Assembly (NCBI GenBank): GCA_033764075.1
Contig: JANRJH010000015.1
Coordinates: 1-64,000, forward strand
Direction: 5' to 3'
DNA length: 64,000 nt
From: M3007 sp033764075
Lineage (GTDB): Bacteria > Bacteroidota > Bacteroidia > Chitinophagales > Saprospiraceae
The notes under the pieces were generated by a model. The model had not been told where the DNA came from. It searched no databases and saw nothing but the letters and a program-made list of their open reading frames with translations. A program made the position numbers and the translations under genes. Shown piece by piece: positions 50,594-59,515 of the stretch (position 1 is the first letter of the stretch; each line of letters opens with the position of its first letter).

Positions 50594-51634
50594 ATGAAAA
50601 AATACCTCGTTAATCGCGTCAACCGGCGCGAACTGAAGATGCGTATGCTGCAGAGCAACGAACAACGCATCACCCTCTCCTACTATAAGTACGTTCAACT
50701 GCCCGACCCGGAAGTGTTTCGCGACGAGCTGTATGCGGCCTACAACCCGTTGGGTGTGCTGGGCCGTATTTACGTGGCCCGCGAAGGGGTAAACGCGCAA
50801 ATTTCCGTTCCGGAAAATAACTGGGAAGCGTTCAAAACTGCCATGGACCATTGGCCGTTTTTCAGGGGCCTGCGCCTGAACATCGCTGTGGAGGCCGACG
50901 GCAAGTCATTTTTTGCGCTCACCATTAAGGTAAAGGATAAAATCGTGGCCGACGGCATAGACGACCCGGATTTCAACCCCTCCAATACCGGCATCCACCT
51001 CAATGCCGAGGCCTGGAACGCCCTCAGCCGGAATCCGGATACCATTGTGGTCGATATGCGCAACCACTACGAGAGCGAAGTGGGCCATTTTGAACACGCC
51101 ATCACTCCCGAAGTGGCTACTTTCCGCGAAGAGTTGCCCTGGGTCGCCGACCACCTGGCCGGGCTTAAGGACAAAAACATCCTCATGTATTGCACCGGCG
51201 GCATTCGGTGCGAAAAGGCCAGCGCATACATGAAGTACAGGGGTTTCGAACATGTTTTTCAACTCGAAGGCGGCATCATCGAGTACGCCCGGCAGGTGCG
51301 CGAAAAAGGCCTGGAAAATCGGTTCCTGGGAAAAAATTTTGTGTTCGACGAGCGCCTGGGCGAACGCATCAGTCCGCACATCATCGCCCAATGCCACCAG
51401 TGCGGGGCCGTTTGTGACGACCATACCAACTGCCGAAACGACTACTGCCACATCCTGTTCATCCAGTGCCCCGATTGCCGCGAGTCGTACGCAGGCTGCT
51501 GCTCGGCCGATTGCCGGGATTTCATGCAGTTGCCGGAGGATGTACGCAAAGCGGAGGGGCCACAGAAGCGGTTCAACGGTACGCAGTTCGGAAAAGGGGT
51601 CTACCGGGCGTGGAAGCGGCCGGTGCTGGCGTGA
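50594..51634 (+). CDS. trhO: tRNA uridine(34) hydroxylase (rhodanese family, TrhO/YceA)
   Basis: Makes 5-hydroxyuridine at the wobble position of tRNA in an oxygen-dependent reaction. The 346 residues show the family order: an acylphosphatase-like N-terminal domain (RIYVAREGVNAQISVP), a rhodanese domain with VVDMRNHYESEVGHFEHAI and the active-site loop MYCTGGIRCEKASAYM, and a cysteine-rich C-terminal segment (CHQCGAVC, CPDCRESYAGCCSADC) that may bind metal. The ATG at 50594 is 41 bases after the -7 box. Confidence 0.94.
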   Translation: MKKYLVNRVNRRELKMRMLQSNEQRITLSYYKYVQLPDPEVFRDELYAAYNPLGVLGRIYVAREGVNAQISVPENNWEAFKTAMDHWPFFRGLRLNIAVEADGKSFFALTIKVKDKIVADGIDDPDFNPSNTGIHLNAEAWNALSRNPDTIVVDMRNHYESEVGHFEHAITPEVATFREELPWVADHLAGLKDKNILMYCTGGIRCEKASAYMKYRGFEHVFQLEGGIIEYARQVREKGLENRFLGKNFVFDERLGERISPHIIAQCHQCGAVCDDHTNCRNDYCHILFIQCPDCRESYAGCCSADCRDFMQLPEDVRKAEGPQKRFNGTQFGKGVYRAWKRPVLA

Positions 51635-51655
51635 CGAAGGCGTTTTTCGGTTTTC

Positions 51656-52255
51656 TTACAGGACGCTATCCAATACGAGTTCGAACCCGGGCAGCACCTC
51701 GCCTCCGGTCAATGGCTGGTCGAAATGCACAACCGCTACGACTCCGTTCTCCTGATAAACGTATGTTTGGCGCGATTGCGGGTCAATCAGCCAGGCCAGA
51801 CGAACACCGTTTTCCATGTACTCCGTCATTTTTGCCGTCAGGCGGGAGAGAGACTGATCAGGTGAACGCAATTCCAAAACGAAATCCGGCGCAAGGGGCG
51901 CAAATGTATTTCGATCTTCCTGTGCCAAAGCGTCCCAGCGTTCCTTGCCAACCCAAGCTAAACCGGAAGCGTAAATGGCGCCGTTGGGCAAAGTGAAGCC
52001 GGTGGAAGAGTCGAATCCATAGCCGAGTTTACGGATTTCGTTCCACACACCCAGTTTGGTAGCCAGGTTGAAGTTTTTGTTTCCGGTTTCCGAATTGGTA
52101 GGGGGCATAACGACCAGTTTTAGATCCGCCGTACGCTCAATACGCCAGCCGGGGTTGTGCTCACTCAATTGGGCTATATACTCAGGTGTAAGGGCTACAT
52201 CGAGGTGATGAAAGATAAATGAACCCCTGTCTTTGGTTGTGCTTAAGGCTGTCAT
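51656..52255 (-). CDS. Uma2 family (PD-(D/E)XK-like) endonuclease
   Basis: A 199-residue protein of the DUF820/Uma2 family, which has a restriction-endonuclease fold and is often found as a lone gene or in expanded families. Signature: LTPEYIAQLSEHNPGWRIE, APDFVLELRSPDQSLSRL containing the Asp and Glu of the active site, TEYMENGVRLAWLIDPQSR and the closing GGEVLPGFELVLDSV. ATG at 52255 (MTALSTTK) is chosen; the frame extends upstream but the added residues look non-coding. Its function is unknown; transposase or defence roles have been suggested for the family. Confidence 0.88.
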   Translation of the reverse strand: MTALSTTKDRGSFIFHHLDVALTPEYIAQLSEHNPGWRIERTADLKLVVMPPTNSETGNKNFNLATKLGVWNEIRKLGYGFDSSTGFTLPNGAIYASGLAWVGKERWDALAQEDRNTFAPLAPDFVLELRSPDQSLSRLTAKMTEYMENGVRLAWLIDPQSRQTYVYQENGVVAVVHFDQPLTGGEVLPGFELVLDSVL

Positions 52256-52414
52256 AAGTCGTTCCTGTCCGGTATGCACGGCAAATATACCCCAAAAAAG
52301 CCTGCGAAAAAACCAAAACGGGATCGTTTTGGCGACATCACGCTCCTGTGCAAATGTTTTTCGACCCAACTACCATTTTTTTCGTTTTTTCGCGGGGCAA
52401 AAGCGCCTCCCGTC

Positions 52415-54421
52415 ATGGCTAAAAAACAACCCGCCCAAAAAGCAGCCGCCAGAAATATACCTGAACGGGCGCCCGCCCCTGCGTGGAACCTGCCCGATTG
52501 GATGCTCAAAACCCGCCTGAACAGCCTGGCGTTCTTCGCCCTGGCCGTATTGCTCTACGCCAATACGCTCACGCACGGGTTCGTGCAGGACGACGCCATT
52601 GTGATCACCGACAATATGTTCACCACCAAAGGCATCGAGGGCATCCCGGGGATTCTGAGCAAGGACACCTTTTTTGGTTTTTTCAAAGTAGAGGGCAAAG
52701 AAACGCTGGTCAGCGGCGGTCGCTACCGGCCTATGACCCTGGTACTGTTCGCCATGTTGTTCCAGGCGGTCGGCAGCAATCCGTTTATGTTTCACCTGCT
52801 CACCGTTTTCCTCTACGCTTTCACTTGCGTTGTGCTGTACCGGACGCTGTTGCTGCTCTTCCGCGACAGACCGGGGGCGCCACAGGGTCCGTTTATCGCC
52901 TGGGGCGCCACCCTGCTGTTCACCGTGCATCCCATCCACACCGAGGTGGTGGCCAACATCAAGGGCTGCGACGAGATCGTCACCCTGCTCGGCAGCCTGG
53001 GCGCCCTGTACTTCACCCTGCGGCTGGTGGACACCGGTAAAATGGCGTACGCCCTGTGGGCGGCGATTGCTTTTTTGGGCGCATGCCTGTCAAAAGAAAA
53101 TGCGGCTACGTTTACGGTGGTGATCCCGGTGGCGATTTGGTTTTTTCGGGTGGGGGCCGCGAATTCCACGGGCGCCGGGGGCGCCGGGGGCGCCGGGAAT
53201 CCCACGGCTGAAGCCGTGGGCTTATGGCGTGTGGGGGTTCCGGTTTGGGTGGCGTTTGCAGTGTTTTTTGTGGTGCGCGGGGGCATTTTGGACTGGCGTT
53301 TTGGGGGCGAACCCATGGAGCTCATGAACAATCCCTTTTTGAAGATTGAAGGCAACCGCTGGGTACCTTTCTCCTTTTCGGAAAAGCTGGCGACAATTTT
53401 TTACACACTGGCCGTTTACCTGAAGTTGTTGTTTGCGCCCTGGCCGCTGACGCACGACTACTATCCGCGACACATCGGCATCATCGGCTGGAGCAACCCG
53501 GTGGCGCTGCTGAGCCTGCTGCTACACGCGGCGCTGACTTGGTTCGTCTTTTCAGGGTTGTCCAGAAAAGACCCCGTTCGCTTCGGAATCCTGTTTTACG
53601 GGTTGACCATGAGCATCGTATCCAACCTCGTTTTTCCCATCGGCACCAACATGGGCGAACGCTTCGCCTTTATGCCTTCAGTTGGTTTTGCCATAGCCGT
53701 AGCCGGCGCGACGGCCTGGTGGTGTGCGCCGCAACGCCTGAACGTCATCGTCGGCGGATGGATGGCGTTCGCCCTGCTCTTTTCCGCCCTCACCCTGGCG
53801 CGCAACCCCGTTTGGGCCAGCAATGAAAAACTCTTTTTCACCGATGTGCACACCTCGCCCAACAGCGCCAAGGTGCAAAACGCGGTGGGCAGCATGTTGC
53901 TGGAAAAAGCCATCCGGGAAAAAACCGAAGATGCACGCAAACCCCTGCTTGAAAAATCACTCCAACACCTGAGCAAGGCGGTGGACATATACCCCAATTA
54001 CAAAGACGCCCTCATTTCACGCGGCGGTTGCCGATTTTACCTGCAATTGTTCGACGGCGCCATCGCCGACTACCGGCGCGCGGCACAGATCGCCCCCGAC
54101 GACCCAAAGGCTCGCCTCGGCCTCACCCTGAGCCTGCGCGACGGCGGCAAGTATTACGGCCAGCAAAAAGGCGATCTCGAAACAGCCGAAAAACTCCTGC
54201 AGGAGTCGTGGCAGCTCAACGACAAAGACGCTGAAACAGCCCACTCACTGGGGGTGATCAACGGCATCCGGGGGCGGGCGGGCGAAGCACTGCCGTGGTT
54301 TGAAAAAGCCGTTGTGCTGGCGCCAGACAACAAACTCTACCACGAAAACCTCGCCAAGTCGTATTACGCCGTCGGCAATAAGCCCAAAGGCGATGAGCAC
54401 CTGGCGCGGTCCAGGCAATGA
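52415..54421 (+). CDS. TMTC-like membrane O-mannosyltransferase with TPR repeats
   Basis: A 668-residue membrane protein of the DUF1736/TMTC type, glycosyltransferase superfamily C. ATG at 52415 (MAKKQPAQKAAAR) is taken, since the longer frame starts in upstream sequence. The N-terminal half has about ten membrane helices with LYANTLTHGFVQDDAIVI, the family's acidic-loop motif, and FTVHPIHTEVVANIKGCDE. The C-terminal 200 residues form TPRs (LQHLSKAVDIYPNYKDALIS, EALPWFEKAVVLAPDNKLYH). In animals such enzymes mannosylate cadherins; bacterial members are uncharacterised. A repetitive palindrome is translated near residue 265. Confidence 0.85.
   Translation: MAKKQPAQKAAARNIPERAPAPAWNLPDWMLKTRLNSLAFFALAVLLYANTLTHGFVQDDAIVITDNMFTTKGIEGIPGILSKDTFFGFFKVEGKETLVSGGRYRPMTLVLFAMLFQAVGSNPFMFHLLTVFLYAFTCVVLYRTLLLLFRDRPGAPQGPFIAWGATLLFTVHPIHTEVVANIKGCDEIVTLLGSLGALYFTLRLVDTGKMAYALWAAIAFLGACLSKENAATFTVVIPVAIWFFRVGAANSTGAGGAGGAGNPTAEAVGLWRVGVPVWVAFAVFFVVRGGILDWRFGGEPMELMNNPFLKIEGNRWVPFSFSEKLATIFYTLAVYLKLLFAPWPLTHDYYPRHIGIIGWSNPVALLSLLLHAALTWFVFSGLSRKDPVRFGILFYGLTMSIVSNLVFPIGTNMGERFAFMPSVGFAIAVAGATAWWCAPQRLNVIVGGWMAFALLFSALTLARNPVWASNEKLFFTDVHTSPNSAKVQNAVGSMLLEKAIREKTEDARKPLLEKSLQHLSKAVDIYPNYKDALISRGGCRFYLQLFDGAIADYRRAAQIAPDDPKARLGLTLSLRDGGKYYGQQKGDLETAEKLLQESWQLNDKDAETAHSLGVINGIRGRAGEALPWFEKAVVLAPDNKLYHENLAKSYYAVGNKPKGDEHLARSRQ
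53170..53220. repeat. GC-rich triplicate plus repetitive palindrome inside the TMTC-like gene
   Basis: Three copies of GGGCGCCGG (53170-53196) are followed by a perfect palindrome with 9-bp arms, CCCACGGCT-GA-AGCCGTGGG (53201-53220). The segment keeps the reading frame and adds about 17 low-complexity residues (STGAGGAGGAGNPTAEAVG) between two membrane helices. The palindrome has the look of a dispersed extragenic palindromic repeat. Confidence 0.8.
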
Positions 54422-54436
54422 GCCAACACACACGTT

Positions 54437-55543
54437 ATGAAAACAATCTGCTGTGCATTATTCCTGAGCTGCTCCATTGTCCTGTCGGCTCAACAGAACC
54501 TTCAGCCGGGCTTCGACAAGTCTGAGTACGCCGAACTGCTCCGCGTGAGCAATCGCCAGAGCGACACCCTGGGTTGGGACACCCTCGACCCTGCACTCAC
54601 GCCCCAACGGTACCGGATGACCTACCGCTCACCTGTGGTGGGGCTGAAAAACCGCTGGGATCTGTGGGAAAGCAATCGCCCCGGCGACCCCATCGTGGTG
54701 AGCATCCGCGGCACCACCAACGACGCGGTGAGCTGGCTGGCCAATGTGTACGCCGCCATGTCGCCCGCCCAGGGCAGCATGGTGTTTAGCGATAAATTCA
54801 GGTTCGAGTACCACCTGGCCGATAACCCCGCCGCCGCCGTACACACCGGTTGGCTCACCGGCATGGCCTTTTTGTGGCGCGATATGGAGCCGGTACTGAA
54901 CAAAAAACACCAGAGTGGCGCCCGCGAACTACTCATCATCGGCCACAGCCAGGGCGGTGCCATCGCCTACCTGCTTACCTCCCACCTGCACTACCTGAAA
55001 AAATCGGGGAAAATACCCAATGGATGGCGCATCAAAACCTATTGCAGCGCGGCGCCCAAGCCCGGAAACCTGTATTACGCTTACGACTACGAGCAGGTCA
55101 CCGCCGGAGGGTGGGCCTTCACGGTGGTGAACCCGCTGGACTGGGTGCCTGAGTCGCCCCTGACCGTGCAGACGGTCAATGATTTTAACCAAATCAGTCC
55201 GCTGAGCAACATCCGGCAAACGATCAAGAAGCAGAAATTTCCCAAAAAAACCGTGTTGAAACACGTGTACAAGCAACTGAGCAACCCTGCGCTGAAAGCC
55301 AACAAACGATACCAAAAATATTTCGGCAAGAAGGCAAACAAATACGTGGAAAAAACGCTCCCGGACTTCCAGGAACCAGAATACGTCAACAGCAACAATT
55401 ACATGCGGGCGGGCAGTCCGGTGGTGCTGGTACCCGATGAGACCTACCTGAAGAAGTACCCCAACGACCCGAAGTCGGAAAACATTTTCCGGCACCACCT
55501 CCCGGAACAATACCTGTTTTTGCTGGAACGCCTGCCGTATTGA
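54437..55543 (+). CDS. Secreted class 3 lipase family protein
   Basis: A 368-residue exported alpha/beta hydrolase with a signal peptide (MKTICCALFLSCSIVLSAQ). It has DPIVVSIRGTTNDAVSWLANV (the lipase-3 start) and the nucleophile elbow LLIIGHSQGGAIAYLL with Ser171. The Asp appears in VNPLDWVPESPL and a His near the end (FRHHLPEQY). The lysine-rich region after residue 260 is unlike standard lipases. It probably hydrolyses lipids or esters outside the cytoplasm. The gene begins 16 bases after the TMTC-like gene and is likely co-transcribed. Confidence 0.87.
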   Translation: MKTICCALFLSCSIVLSAQQNLQPGFDKSEYAELLRVSNRQSDTLGWDTLDPALTPQRYRMTYRSPVVGLKNRWDLWESNRPGDPIVVSIRGTTNDAVSWLANVYAAMSPAQGSMVFSDKFRFEYHLADNPAAAVHTGWLTGMAFLWRDMEPVLNKKHQSGARELLIIGHSQGGAIAYLLTSHLHYLKKSGKIPNGWRIKTYCSAAPKPGNLYYAYDYEQVTAGGWAFTVVNPLDWVPESPLTVQTVNDFNQISPLSNIRQTIKKQKFPKKTVLKHVYKQLSNPALKANKRYQKYFGKKANKYVEKTLPDFQEPEYVNSNNYMRAGSPVVLVPDETYLKKYPNDPKSENIFRHHLPEQYLFLLERLPY

Positions 55544-55607
55544 ACACCTGCTTTATGCAAAAACACACCCCATTGCATCTTTAGAGCACACCAAAATTGC
55601 TTTTGCC

Positions 55608-56033
55608 ATGCGCATTCTCTTTGTATTGGGCCTCCTCGCCTTTTTCTCCTGCACCAAACAAAACCTTCCAATGAAAACTGCCGATCTGAACGGAACCAAC
55701 TGGACCCTTTCCGATATGCCCGGACTGGAAAACGTACCCGCCGATATGCGTCAGCGCACGGGCTTTCTCCGATTCGATAACAGCGGACGTTTCAGCGCCT
55801 CGGCGGGTTGCAACACTGTTTCGGGCGCTTGGACGATTGAAAGCGGCAAACTGTCGCTCAAACCGGGCCCCTCTACCCTCATGGCCTGTCCGGAGCCCCT
55901 CATGAAGCTCGAACAGCAGTTCAACAGTGCGCTTGCCTCGGCCGACAATTACAAATTGGACGACGAAAAACTCCTTCTTCGCCAGGGCGACACCCTGTTG
56001 GCCACGTTCACCAAATCAAGCGGTGAGCGTTAA
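55608..56033 (+). CDS. META domain lipoprotein (HslJ-like)
   Basis: A 141-residue lipoprotein: MRILFVLGLLAFFSC has the lipidation cysteine at position 15. The META domain follows: LNGTNWTLSDM, RFDNSGRFSASAGCNTVSGAW, and the LSLKPGPSTLMACPEPLMKLEQQF signature with the conserved T-x-MAC. HslJ is linked to novobiocin resistance and heat shock, but the biochemical role of META domains is unknown. A second META protein lies about 600 bases away on the other strand, on the far side of the Cys-rich gene. Confidence 0.9.
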   Translation: MRILFVLGLLAFFSCTKQNLPMKTADLNGTNWTLSDMPGLENVPADMRQRTGFLRFDNSGRFSASAGCNTVSGAWTIESGKLSLKPGPSTLMACPEPLMKLEQQFNSALASADNYKLDDEKLLLRQGDTLLATFTKSSGER

Positions 56034-56146
56034 AACAGTGCAAATGCATTGTTAAAGTCCAAAAAAAACGGGTTTGCTTTCCCAAAGCAACCTACTTTTG
56101 AACGGCATTTGCCAAACTTTCATTCAAACAACCATTCAACACTCCC

Positions 56147-56560
56147 ATGAAAAAAGTCGTTTTTCTTCTTTCGTTCTTTTTCGCGCTTGGCATCGCCACC
56201 GCCAACGCCCAAAGCTGCGGTTCCGCAAAAGCTGCCTCCGCCACGACCGGCAAATCCTGCTGCGCATCCAAAGCTGCTGCTGCTGCCAAGTCCGACCCGA
56301 CCATTGAGTCGACCGTAGACGCCACTGGCGCGGTAAACTACATGCGCAAAGAAACAGACCAGACCGGCAACGTACGCCTGGTAAGCGTTCAGTACGACGA
56401 GGCCAGCAACGCTTTCGTGAACGTTGCCCCCAAAGGGGATGCCGCAACGGAAGGCATGGTCAAGAAAAGCTGCGGCACATCGTCGGCCACCGGCACAAAG
56501 GCCTGCTGCTCGTCTGGCAAAGCCGAAGGCAAGGCATGCTGCGCTAAAAAAGAGCAATAG
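56147..56560 (+). CDS. Small secreted cysteine-rich protein of unknown function
   Basis: A 137-residue exported protein. A signal peptide (MKKVVFLLSFFFALGIATANA) is followed by a mature chain with eight cysteines, six of them in three CC pairs: QSCGSAKA, KSCCASKAA, KKSCGTS, KACCSSGKA and KACCAKK. The pairs lie in lysine-, alanine- and serine-rich flanks on both sides of a more ordered middle (TVDATGAVNYMRKE, VRLVSVQYDEASNAF). The vicinal cysteines suggest binding of a soft metal such as zinc or copper, or redox activity; this is inference. A strong terminator follows after 23 bases. Confidence 0.75.
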   Translation: MKKVVFLLSFFFALGIATANAQSCGSAKAASATTGKSCCASKAAAAAKSDPTIESTVDATGAVNYMRKETDQTGNVRLVSVQYDEASNAFVNVAPKGDAATEGMVKKSCGTSSATGTKACCSSGKAEGKACCAKKEQ

Positions 56561-56583
56561 TTTTTTGTCTGCAATGAAGTAGA

Positions 56584-56612
56584 AGAGCCATCCCCTGCCC
56601 GGGGATGGCTCT
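56584..56612 (+). terminator. Rho-independent terminator of the Cys-rich gene
   Basis: A perfect 12-bp stem (AGAGCCATCCCC and complement) with a five-base loop is followed by seven T. It lies 23 bases past the stop codon and separates the convergent META lipoprotein gene. Confidence 0.9.
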
Positions 56613-56628
56613 TTTTTTGGGTTTATCC

Positions 56629-57405
56629 CTACAATCCGAAGACCAGCACTTCTTTGTCGCCGGCTTTCAGGGTGAGTGTTGTGCCGTCCAGTGTGTACGT
56701 CGTCGCGCTGTACAGCGCCTGCTGGTACGTTTTGGGGCCGTCGCCTGGGCAAGCCATCATGGTAGAGATGCCCGGCTCGAACTTGATTTCGCCGGCGCCG
56801 ACCTTTACCTTTCCGCCACCCACATTACAGCCGTCGGAACCGCTGTAGCTGCCCTCGGTGGCGTTTACGGAGAGTGTGGGCAGCTTGCCTTTCATAAAGG
56901 CGCCTGCGGCGGGCGCTTTGCCATTCAGGGTTTTCAGCGTCCAAACCGACGCCAGCGAACCGGACAGGTAGGTTCCGCAACCTTTCCAGGTTTTGCCCAG
57001 GGCGTCCACTTCAACGGTGTAGTCGTACACCTCATCGCTCATGCCGTCGCTGCATTTTTGTTTTTTCAGGGTCACTTTGAGTGTGCCGGATTCGGTTTGG
57101 GCGTTGTACACCAGGGTGCCGTCGCTTTTCCCGTTGGGGGTAGGCACAGGCGTGCTGATCTCTTGTCCTTCCATGGTTTTGAAGCGCATGGCCTTTTCAA
57201 AGTCGATCTCAATGTTCCAGAAGGGTTCCGTACCAATGCCTTTGAAATTAGGTTCGGCGGGTGCGGGTGTCTGGTTGGCGGGCGCCAGGGCGGTGGGGGC
57301 AGGTGCTGCCGCTTCGTGTTGTTTGTTGGCTTCTGAGGCGCACCCGGCCAGCAAGGCAAGGATTACAGTGCAGGCGGCTGCGCAGGATAGGTTTTTCAAT
57401 TGCAT
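56629..57405 (-). CDS. Lipoprotein with COG3650-like and META domains
   Basis: A 258-residue lipoprotein. ATG at 57405 gives a clean signal (CAAACTVILALLAGC) with lipobox LAGC; the frame upstream overlaps the radA 3' end and is not used. An alanine/proline linker is followed by a COG3650-type domain (IGTEPFWNIEIDFEKAMRF, VTLKKQKCSDGMSDEVYDY) and a META domain (VWTLKTLNGKAPAAGAFM, GSDGCNVGGG, ISTMMACPG). The two-domain layout is known in envelope proteins of Gram-negative bacteria, where it is proposed to act at the outer membrane. It lies 31 bases after radA on the same strand. Confidence 0.87.
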   Translation of the reverse strand: MQLKNLSCAAACTVILALLAGCASEANKQHEAAAPAPTALAPANQTPAPAEPNFKGIGTEPFWNIEIDFEKAMRFKTMEGQEISTPVPTPNGKSDGTLVYNAQTESGTLKVTLKKQKCSDGMSDEVYDYTVEVDALGKTWKGCGTYLSGSLASVWTLKTLNGKAPAAGAFMKGKLPTLSVNATEGSYSGSDGCNVGGGKVKVGAGEIKFEPGISTMMACPGDGPKTYQQALYSATTYTLDGTTLTLKAGDKEVLVFGL

Positions 57406-57436
57406 AGGAAAAGATATTTGTGTGAGCGAAAGGTAA

Positions 57437-58816
57437 TCAGGTAAAAAGGGCGCCCCGCAATTCATCCACTTTGCCCAGGGTGTACACCTTCAGGTTGAAC
57501 TTGCCGAGGTTGAGTCCTTTGGCGTTGTATTTGGAAATGTACATGTCCCGGAAGCCCAGGCGGTCGGCCTCTGCTATGCGCTGTTCGATGCGGCTCACGG
57601 AGCGGATTTCGCCGCTGAGGCCCACCTCACCGGCGAAACAGACGTTGGCAGGTATACTCACGTCTAGGAGAGAAGAGATCAGCGCGACCACCACCGCCAG
57701 GTCGATGGCGGGATCTTCCACGCGCAATCCGCCGGCCATGTTGAGAAAAACGTCGTTCATGCTGAAGTAAAACCCGCAGCGTTTTTCGAGCACGGCCAGC
57801 AGCATTTGCAGGCGGCGGAGGTCGAAGCCGGTGGCGGTGCGCTGGGGGGTTCCGTAGACCGACTTGCTCACCAGAGCCTGGGTTTCGATGAGCATGGGCC
57901 GCATACCTTCCATGGTGGCGGCTACCGCGCAGCCGCTGAGCTCCTCGTCCTTCTGGCTGAGCAGCAACTCGGAGGGGTTGTTCACCTCGCGCAGGCCGGC
58001 GGCCCGCATTTCGTAAATGCCCATTTCGTCGGTGCTGCCAAAACGGTTTTTGAGGGTGCGCAGGATTCGGTACGCATTCTGGCGGTCGCCTTCAAACTGG
58101 AGCACGCAGTCAACGATGTGTTCGAGCAGCTTGGGCCCGGCAATTTCACCCTCTTTGTTGATGTGACCGATGAGGAAAACAGGGATGTTGGTTTCCTTGG
58201 CGAAACGCAGAAACTCGGCCGCACACTCCCGCACCTGGGCGATGCCGCCGGGCGCCGAGTCGAGATGTGGGGTGCTCATGGTCTGGATGGAGTCCACGAT
58301 GAGCAGGGTCGGTTGCAGTTCCTGGGCCTGGCGCAACAGTTTGGCAGTATTGGTTTCGGTGAGCACATAGCACGCCGACCCGCTTTTTCCGATGCGGTCG
58401 GCGCGCATTTTGATCTGCTCTTCGCTTTCTTCGCCGCTCACGTACAGTATTTTTCCCGGCAGCTGGACGGCAATCTGGAGCAGTAAGGTGCTTTTGCCGA
58501 TGCCCGGCTGGCCGCCAATGAGTACCAGCGAGCCGGGTACAATGCCGCCGCCCAGCACGCGGTTCAACTCTTCGTCCGGCGTGCGCAGGCGTCGGGTGGC
58601 GCCAGTCTGGATGTCGGGTAGCGCGATGGCCCTGGGGCCTTCCGCGCTTTTCCCGGTACCGGCCCAGGAGCGTCGTTTTTCCTCTGTGGCGGTCTCTTTT
58701 TGTATAATCTCCTCCTGGTAGGTGTTCCACTCGTTGCAATGGGGGCATTTACCCAGCCATTTAGGGGAGGAAGCGCCGCAGTTGGAGCAGAAAAAAATGG
58801 TTTTGGCTTTGGCCAT
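57437..58816 (-). CDS. radA: DNA repair protein RadA
   Basis: ATPase that drives branch migration of recombination intermediates. The 459 residues have the RadA order: a C4 zinc finger (Cys10, 13, 24 and 27), Walker A LIGGQPGIGKSTLLLQIA, Walker B-like LLIVDSIQTM, the RadA-specific KNRFGSTDEMGIYEM motif, and a Lon-like C-terminal domain (DLAVVVALISSLLDVSIPAN, SGEIRSVSRIEQRIAEADRLGF). The catalytic Ser of active Lon proteases is absent, as normal for RadA. The start is unambiguous because the zinc finger follows at once. Confidence 0.97.
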   Translation of the reverse strand: MAKAKTIFFCSNCGASSPKWLGKCPHCNEWNTYQEEIIQKETATEEKRRSWAGTGKSAEGPRAIALPDIQTGATRRLRTPDEELNRVLGGGIVPGSLVLIGGQPGIGKSTLLLQIAVQLPGKILYVSGEESEEQIKMRADRIGKSGSACYVLTETNTAKLLRQAQELQPTLLIVDSIQTMSTPHLDSAPGGIAQVRECAAEFLRFAKETNIPVFLIGHINKEGEIAGPKLLEHIVDCVLQFEGDRQNAYRILRTLKNRFGSTDEMGIYEMRAAGLREVNNPSELLLSQKDEELSGCAVAATMEGMRPMLIETQALVSKSVYGTPQRTATGFDLRRLQMLLAVLEKRCGFYFSMNDVFLNMAGGLRVEDPAIDLAVVVALISSLLDVSIPANVCFAGEVGLSGEIRSVSRIEQRIAEADRLGFRDMYISKYNAKGLNLGKFNLKVYTLGKVDELRGALFT

Positions 58817-58905
58817 GTCTATAAATGGTCGGATGCGAAATGAACACCGGCGCCGGATGTAAAAATACGGTATCTTTCCATCCTGACAACCGTTCTTCGA
58901 TTTTC

Positions 58906-59475
58906 ATGGATCAATTGCTCACCGACATCCGCTCTTGCCGCACGTGTGAAGCCTGGATAACGCCCCGGCCGGTGCTCTCCGTGCACCCGGAGGGACGGCT
59001 CCTGATCATCGGCCAGGCGCCGGGCACACGGGTGCACCAAACGGGCATACCCTGGAACGACCCCAGCGGAGACACCCTGCGCGCCTGGCTGAAGGTGGAC
59101 CGCCACCGGTTTTATACCGACAAAACCATTGCGATCATGCCCATGGGCTTTTGCTATCCCGGCAAAGGGGCCAGCGGCGACCTGCCGCCGCGCCCCGAGT
59201 GCGCACCCCTGTGGCACACCCGGGTGCGGGCTTGCATGCCACACATCGAACTGACCCTCCTGATCGGCCGCTACGCGCAGGATTACTACCTGGGCAAACG
59301 AAAAAAAGGCAGCCTCGCGCAAACCGTGGCTGCCTTTCATGAATATCTTCCCGAATTTTTACCACTCCCCCACCCTTCGCCCCGCAACCGGTTGTGGATG
59401 CGAAAAAATCCCTGGTTTGTGTCGGAAGTGGTGCCTTTTTTGCAAAAGCGAACGGCGGAACTGGGCCTCTGGTGA
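58906..59475 (+). CDS. Uracil-DNA glycosylase superfamily protein
   Basis: A 189-residue protein of the UDG fold. ATG at 58906 is chosen over an upstream start at 58825 whose 27-residue leader is not conserved-looking. It has a CRTC pair near the N-terminus, the uracil-pocket loop LLIIGQAPGTRVHQTGIPW, FYPG-like IMPMGFCYPGKG, and the DNA-contact loop LPLPHPSPRNRLW with the His. These match the family often annotated as uracil-DNA glycosylase family protein; the number and spacing of cysteines do not clearly form the 4Fe-4S site of family 4. Divergent from radA, which is also a DNA repair gene. Confidence 0.9.
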   Translation: MDQLLTDIRSCRTCEAWITPRPVLSVHPEGRLLIIGQAPGTRVHQTGIPWNDPSGDTLRAWLKVDRHRFYTDKTIAIMPMGFCYPGKGASGDLPPRPECAPLWHTRVRACMPHIELTLLIGRYAQDYYLGKRKKGSLAQTVAAFHEYLPEFLPLPHPSPRNRLWMRKNPWFVSEVVPFLQKRTAELGLW

Positions 59476-59515
59476 ACGCCACCCAATATCATCCCCAAAA
59501 ACCAGGCGTTACCAT

